9,072 nucleotides of DNA from an uncultured Collinsella sp. (lineage in GTDB: Bacteria; Actinomycetota; Coriobacteriia; Coriobacteriales; Coriobacteriaceae). The notes under the pieces are model-generated. The model saw only the letters and a list, made by a program, of their open reading frames with translations. It had not been told where the DNA came from and ran no database searches. This document shows, piece after piece, positions 6,242 through 9,072 of the stretch (within the stretch, counting starts at the first letter, position 1; each line of letters begins with the position of its first letter). The stretch spans positions 1 to 9,072 of the forward strand of contig CAADSV010000078.1 in assembly GCA_900751665.1 (NCBI GenBank), in the 5' to 3' direction. Made by a program: the position numbers and the translations under genes.

Positions 6242-7192
6242 TTAGCAGGAGAAGTCGACGCTGTCGATAATGTCCTTGAGGGCCTTGGCGGAGACGGTGA
6301 GCTCATGCTGCTCGTCATCGTCCAGCGGCACGGGGACGCGGCAGACAACGCCGTCGCGGCCAACGACGGTCGGCATGGAGATGGCAAGATCGGACAGGCC
6401 GTACTCGCCCACCATGAGCGAGGAGACGGGCAGAAAGGTCTGCTCATCGCGCATAACGGCGGTGCAGATGCGCTTGACGGCCATGGCGACGCCATAGTAG
6501 GTGGCGTGCTTCTTCTCGATGATGGTGTAGGCGGAGTTCTTGACGTCCTCGGCGATGCGCTTCTCGGCAGCCTCATGCTCCAGGTGGCCGTGAAGCTCAC
6601 AGAAGGTGTTCAGCGGAACGCCGGCAACCTGAGCGCTGGACCAAGCGACAAACTCGGAGTCGCCGTGCTCGCCCATGACATAGGCCTGGACATCGCGCGG
6701 GTCAACCTCGACGTGGGCACCAAGCATCTGCTGCAGGCGGCCGGTGTCGAGCACGGTGCCGGAACCGATGACGTGGCCCTCGGGCAGGCCGGACATCTTG
6801 ATGGCGGCGTAGGTCAGAACATCGACCGGGTTGGAGACGATGAGCAGAATGCCGTCGAAGCCGGACTTCTTAATCTCGGGGATAATGGACTTAAAGATGC
6901 TGACGTTCTTGTTGACCAGGTCCAGGCGGGTCTCACCGGGCTTCTGGGCAGCGCCGGCGGTGACGACAATCATGGCGGCGTCGGCGACATCGGAATAATC
7001 GCCGGCGTAGATCTTCATCGGCTCGGCAAACGTCATGCCGTGCGCGATATCCAGGGCCTCACCCTCGGCGCGGTTCTTGTCCACGTCGATGAGGACCATC
7101 TCGGAGAACAGACCGCTCTGCATCAGCGCGAACGCCGAAGACGAACCGACGAAACCGCAGCCGACAATAGCGACCTTCTTCTCGTTAACCAT
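6242..7192 (-). CDS. ldh: L-lactate dehydrogenase
   Basis: The 316-residue cytoplasmic enzyme reduces pyruvate to L-lactate and regenerates NAD+ in fermentation. The NAD-binding fold has VGCGFVG at 10-16 and LIDVD at 34-38 (Asp36 for the ribose). The specificity loop GAAQKPGETRLDLV at 80-93 carries Gln83 at the position that distinguishes lactate from malate dehydrogenase (Arg in the latter), with catalytic Arg89. The segment GTVLDTGRL holds Asp149 and substrate-binding Arg152, and GEHGDSE at 174-180 holds catalytic His176. Length and motifs match typical tetrameric bacterial LDH. I use the ATG at 7192 because TGGGAG lies 6 nt upstream and the sequence enters the beta strand KKVAIVG directly. 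An in-frame extension to 7270 would be translated through a strong hairpin and has no family resemblance. A good terminator follows. Confidence 0.95.
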   Translation of the reverse strand: MVNEKKVAIVGCGFVGSSSAFALMQSGLFSEMVLIDVDKNRAEGEALDIAHGMTFAEPMKIYAGDYSDVADAAMIVVTAGAAQKPGETRLDLVNKNVSIFKSIIPEIKKSGFDGILLIVSNPVDVLTYAAIKMSGLPEGHVIGSGTVLDTGRLQQMLGAHVEVDPRDVQAYVMGEHGDSEFVAWSSAQVAGVPLNTFCELHGHLEHEAAEKRIAEDVKNSAYTIIEKKHATYYGVAMAVKRICTAVMRDEQTFLPVSSLMVGEYGLSDLAISMPTVVGRDGVVCRVPVPLDDDEQHELTVSAKALKDIIDSVDFSC

Positions 7193-7218
7193 TAGAAACT
7201 CCCATCTCACTCCACAAA

Positions 7219-7249
7219 CAAGCCGCCCGGGAACGACCCGAGCGGCTTG
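7219..7249 (-). terminator. Strong hairpin in the ldh leader or aminotransferase 3' region
   Basis: CAAGCCGC and GCGGCTTG plus an inner four-pair block form a 12-pair stem with one mismatch and a 5-nt loop. On the - strand it is followed by TTTGTGG, a poor U-tract. It lies 26 nt before the ldh ATG and about 145 nt after the aminotransferase stop. It could terminate the aminotransferase transcript weakly, or act as an attenuator or stabiliser in the ldh leader. Confidence 0.5.
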
Positions 7250-7393
7250 TCGTAATCCCAATACATCCAATCGGGACTTTGATTATGCTCCTATTCGCAG
7301 CCAAAAATCGACCGTTTACCGAAATTGTTTGCAGGATTCGTAAAATAACTGCACGAAATCGGTTTCGAGCTATTGACGAGTCGAAATAGCCTT
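7250..7393. promoter_or_regulatory. AT-richer intergenic stretch likely holding the ldh promoter
   Basis: This is the least G+C-rich part of the window. On the - strand CATAAT at 7282-7287 is a possible -10 box, but I find no convincing -35. Two palindromic candidates for a regulator site are CGAAATCGGTTTCG (7354-7367) and TGCAG/CTGCA arms (7330-7334 and 7349-7353). Neither matches a Rex operator well. Confidence 0.3.
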
Positions 7394-8557
7394 CTAATAC
7401 AGGCCCGCTTCGCGAATGGCCTCGACAGCCAAAGCAATCTGATCAGGCGGCAGAACCAGCGCCATGCGCACGTGCCCCTCGCCCGAAGGACCAAAGCTCG
7501 CACCCGGCGTCACCACAACGCCGGCCTTCTCCATGAGCTCCTCGCAAAACGCCATGGAATCGGTGCGACCACCGGGAAGCTTGGCCCACACAAACATAGA
7601 GCCATGCGCGTTGGGTCGCTCCCAGCCCAGACCCTCAAGACCGTCGCACAGGGCATCGCGGCGCTCCTGGTACTTCAGACGCTGCGCCTCGACCTCATCG
7701 CGCGGGCCATTAAGGCACGCGATGGCGGCCTTCTGGATCGGGAAGAACATACCAAAGTCAATCTGGCTGCGCAGCTTGGCAAAGGCAGAGACCACGTCCT
7801 CGCGACCGACCAAAAAGCCGATGCGGGCACCGGTGACGTTAAACGACTTGGAAAGCGAGAAGAACTCCACGCCCACCTCAAGCGCACCGGGATACTGCAA
7901 GAAGCTGCCGCCGGGCTCGCCGTCAAACACGATGTCGGAGTACGCGTTGTCGTGAACGATGAGCAGATCATGCTCGCGGGCGAAAGCGATAATCTCCTCG
8001 TAGACCTCGGGTGTGCCCACCGAGCCCACCGGGTTCGCAGGCAGCGACACGATCATATACTTGGCACGATCGGCCACCTCGGGATCGATACCCGCCACAT
8101 AGGGCAGGTAATTATGCTCGGCAACCAGCGGATAGTATTCGAGCTTGGCATCGGCGATCTTGGCACCCGCCTCAAAGACCGGGTAGCACGGATCGGGAAC
8201 CAGAATGGTGTCACCCGGATCGAGCAGGGCCAGGCCCAAATGGCCCACGCCCTCCTGCGTGCCGTTGCACGACTGCACCATAGACGGCGTAATGCCCGAA
8301 ACGCCAAAGCGACGCTCATAGTAATCGCACACGGCCTGCTTGAGTTCGGGCAGGTCGCGCAGGGCATACTTCCACATCTCGGGATCTTGGGCTGCCTGCG
8401 TGAGCGCCTCGACCACATGGTCGTACGGCTTAAAGTCGGGCGTGCCCACGCTCATGTTGTAAATGGTCTTGCCCTGAGCCTTCAGCGCGAGAAGCTTGTT
8501 GTTGAGTGAGGCGAAGACCTCCGCGCCAAAGCGGTCGAGACGCTGCGATGCCTGCAT
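7394..8557 (-). CDS. PLP-dependent class I/II aminotransferase, diaminopimelate-aminotransferase-like
   Basis: The 387-residue fold-I aminotransferase starts at the ATG at 8557, preceded by AAAGGTGG. PLP-binding features are DNAYSD (203-208, Asp203 and Tyr206), SLSKSFNVTGARIGF (234-248, Schiff-base Lys237 and Arg245) and HVRMA with carboxylate-binding Arg364. LPANPVG at 172-178 stands where many relatives have PNNPTG, keeping Asn175. The segments MSVGTPDF, DPEMWKYALRDLPELKQAV and VPDPCYPVFEAG resemble LL-diaminopimelate aminotransferases and related enzymes. The acetylase-type dap genes 4 kb away need an N-acetyl-diaminopimelate aminotransferase, so this is a plausible candidate. Specificity for another amino acid (alanine, aspartate or aromatic) cannot be excluded from sequence alone. 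A terminator-like hairpin lies 24 nt before the start codon. A TTG extension to 8647 would read through that hairpin and is unlikely. Confidence 0.88.
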   Translation of the reverse strand: MQASQRLDRFGAEVFASLNNKLLALKAQGKTIYNMSVGTPDFKPYDHVVEALTQAAQDPEMWKYALRDLPELKQAVCDYYERRFGVSGITPSMVQSCNGTQEGVGHLGLALLDPGDTILVPDPCYPVFEAGAKIADAKLEYYPLVAEHNYLPYVAGIDPEVADRAKYMIVSLPANPVGSVGTPEVYEEIIAFAREHDLLIVHDNAYSDIVFDGEPGGSFLQYPGALEVGVEFFSLSKSFNVTGARIGFLVGREDVVSAFAKLRSQIDFGMFFPIQKAAIACLNGPRDEVEAQRLKYQERRDALCDGLEGLGWERPNAHGSMFVWAKLPGGRTDSMAFCEELMEKAGVVVTPGASFGPSGEGHVRMALVLPPDQIALAVEAIREAGLY

Positions 8558-8561
8558 GGTG

Positions 8562-8569
8562 CCACCTTT
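8562..8569 (-). promoter_or_regulatory. Shine-Dalgarno site fixing the aminotransferase start
   Basis: AAAGGTGG on the - strand ends 4 nt before the ATG at 8557 (AAAGG is 7 nt away). It lies downstream of the hairpin, which argues that translation starts here and not at the upstream TTG. Confidence 0.65.
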
Positions 8570-8576
8570 CGATATG

Positions 8577-8607
8577 AAAAACGCGGCGCTCCGACAAGAG
8601 CGCCGCG
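8577..8607 (-). terminator. Rho-independent terminator between nadE and the aminotransferase gene
   Basis: A perfect 10-bp G+C-rich stem (CGCGGCGCTC and its complement, 8582-8591 and 8598-8607) with a 6-nt loop is followed on the - strand by five T. It is 69 nt after the nadE stop and only about 20 nt before the aminotransferase start. It may end nadE transcription, but any aminotransferase promoter must then lie upstream of it, so it may act as a leader attenuator. Confidence 0.72.
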
Positions 8608-8609
8608 CG

Positions 8610-8656
8610 ATACGGGCCATCAGATTGCAAAAGTGTAACGCTTGCAACCCCCGTAT
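8610..8656 (-). other. Nested inverted repeats in the nadE-aminotransferase gap
   Basis: ATACGGG (8610-8616) is exactly complementary to CCCGTAT (8650-8656). Inside them are two TTGCAA copies (8625-8630 and 8642-8647) that can also pair. On the - strand RNA this gives a 7-bp outer and 6-bp inner stem directly before the terminator hairpin. It is a candidate structured leader; no known riboswitch class is recognised. Confidence 0.35.
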
Positions 8657-8675
8657 TGGTTCAATTTAGCCAACC

Positions 8676-9072
8676 TTAGTCAACTGGATTGAGCGCGTCG
8701 ATCTGCGCAAGCCACAGACGCGAGCTGGCGTCACTCGGCATACGCCAATCGCCGCGCGGACTGAGCGTCACCGAGCCCACCTTGGGACCATCGGGCAGGC
8801 AGCTGCGCTTAAACTGCTGGGCAAAGAAGCGACGGTAGAACGTACGTAGCCACGTGTGGACGGTCTTGGCGTCGTAGACGCCCTCGAAGCTCTTGAGCGC
8901 CATGCGGTAGATCTTGCCCGGCTCAAAGCCAAAACGCAGCAGGTAGTAGAGGAAGTAGTCGTGCAACTCGTACGGGCCCACCAAATCCTCGGTCTTCTGC
9001 GCAATCTCGCCGTCGCCCGTGGGCGGCAGAAGCTCGGGGGACACCGGCGTATCGAGGATATCGAGCCAGACC
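8676..9072 (-). CDS. nadE: Glutamine-dependent NAD+ synthetase, C-terminal part (runs off the window)
   Basis: The last 131 residues of the protein are visible; the rest lies beyond the right edge. The enzyme amidates deamido-NAD+ to NAD+ with ATP and, in the two-domain type, glutamine-derived ammonia. The visible part is the end of the NAD synthetase domain: LDTPVSPELLPP, GEIAQKTEDLVGPYELHDYF, TWLRTFYRRFFAQQFKRSCL, PDGPKVGSVTLSPRGDWRMP and a final SDASSRLWLAQID. This C-terminal pattern matches the long, nitrilase-fused NadE (as in Mycobacterium) rather than the short ammonia-dependent E. coli form, though the glutaminase domain cannot be seen. The frame remains open to the window edge. The gene ends 69 nt before a terminator. 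Confidence 0.93.
   Translation of the reverse strand, partial: VWLDILDTPVSPELLPPTGDGEIAQKTEDLVGPYELHDYFLYYLLRFGFEPGKIYRMALKSFEGVYDAKTVHTWLRTFYRRFFAQQFKRSCLPDGPKVGSVTLSPRGDWRMPSDASSRLWLAQIDALNPVD

Noticed and set aside
6242..7192. Malate dehydrogenase instead of lactate dehydrogenase
   Set aside because: The specificity-loop position is Gln83, not Arg, and the GEHGDSEF surroundings are LDH-like.
6152..7195. A 347-codon + strand frame opposite ldh
   Set aside because: It starts within the repeat and ldh terminator, and its Gly/Asp/Val-rich composition is typical of an antisense reading of a conserved gene.
6242..7270. A longer ldh start at 7270 adding 26 residues
   Set aside because: The extension runs through the strong hairpin at 7219-7249, lacks family similarity, and a good Shine-Dalgarno site supports the ATG at 7192.
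7373..8509. A 378-codon + strand frame opposite the aminotransferase gene
   Set aside because: The other strand encodes a full PLP enzyme with all catalytic residues; this one has no recognisable domain or ribosome binding site.
8558..8647. A longer aminotransferase start (TTG at 8647)
   Set aside because: It would translate through the terminator hairpin; AAAGGTGG before the ATG at 8557 fits much better.
8610..8656. A lysine riboswitch or T-box before the aminotransferase gene
   Set aside because: The whole gap is under 120 nt and lacks the size and conserved motifs of either class.

Overview
The window is G+C-rich by eye, with compact genes, strong Shine-Dalgarno sites and short intergenic gaps holding intrinsic-terminator hairpins. 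The gene set (an unusual LysA subfamily, the acetyltransferase DapH instead of a succinylase, a Q-type L-lactate dehydrogenase and a two-domain-type NAD synthetase) suggests a Gram-positive anaerobe. A Coriobacteriia/Collinsella-like actinobacterium is my best guess, from general style rather than a database match.

Region 1 (1-3607, + strand) is a lysine/diaminopimelate operon: lysA (5' end outside the window), dapA, dapB and dapH. Its most unusual property is that no stop codon separates lysA from dapA. The LysA C-terminus runs in frame through a charged linker of about 40 residues straight into a complete DapA. A strong Shine-Dalgarno site and ATG inside the linker could also give stand-alone DapA. 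dapB starts at a TTG that overlaps the dapA stop, and dapH follows after 39 nt. DapA and DapB make tetrahydrodipicolinate, DapH acetylates it, and LysA carries out the last step to lysine.

Region 2 (3608-3850) is a convergent intergenic stretch with a perfect 12-bp stem-loop, a 10-bp bulged hairpin and a strong bidirectional terminator.

Region 3 (3851-9072, - strand) holds five genes reading right to left: the C-terminal part of nadE, a class I/II aminotransferase resembling diaminopimelate aminotransferases, L-lactate dehydrogenase, a DUF2974 alpha/beta-hydrolase-like protein and an NdpA/YejK-type nucleoid-associated protein. The aminotransferase could supply the transamination step missing from the dap operon. 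The DUF2974 gene is bracketed by two direct copies (27 of 32 positions identical) of a GGGGTCAGGTT-type repeat with palindromic ends. The aminotransferase and ldh genes each have a strong hairpin about 25 nt before the start codon, leaving no room for a promoter between hairpin and gene.

No rRNA, tRNA, CRISPR array, transposase gene or phage gene is visible. The strongest candidate for something undescribed is the LysA-DapA fusion. The rest is mostly conventional metabolism with some interesting non-coding structure.
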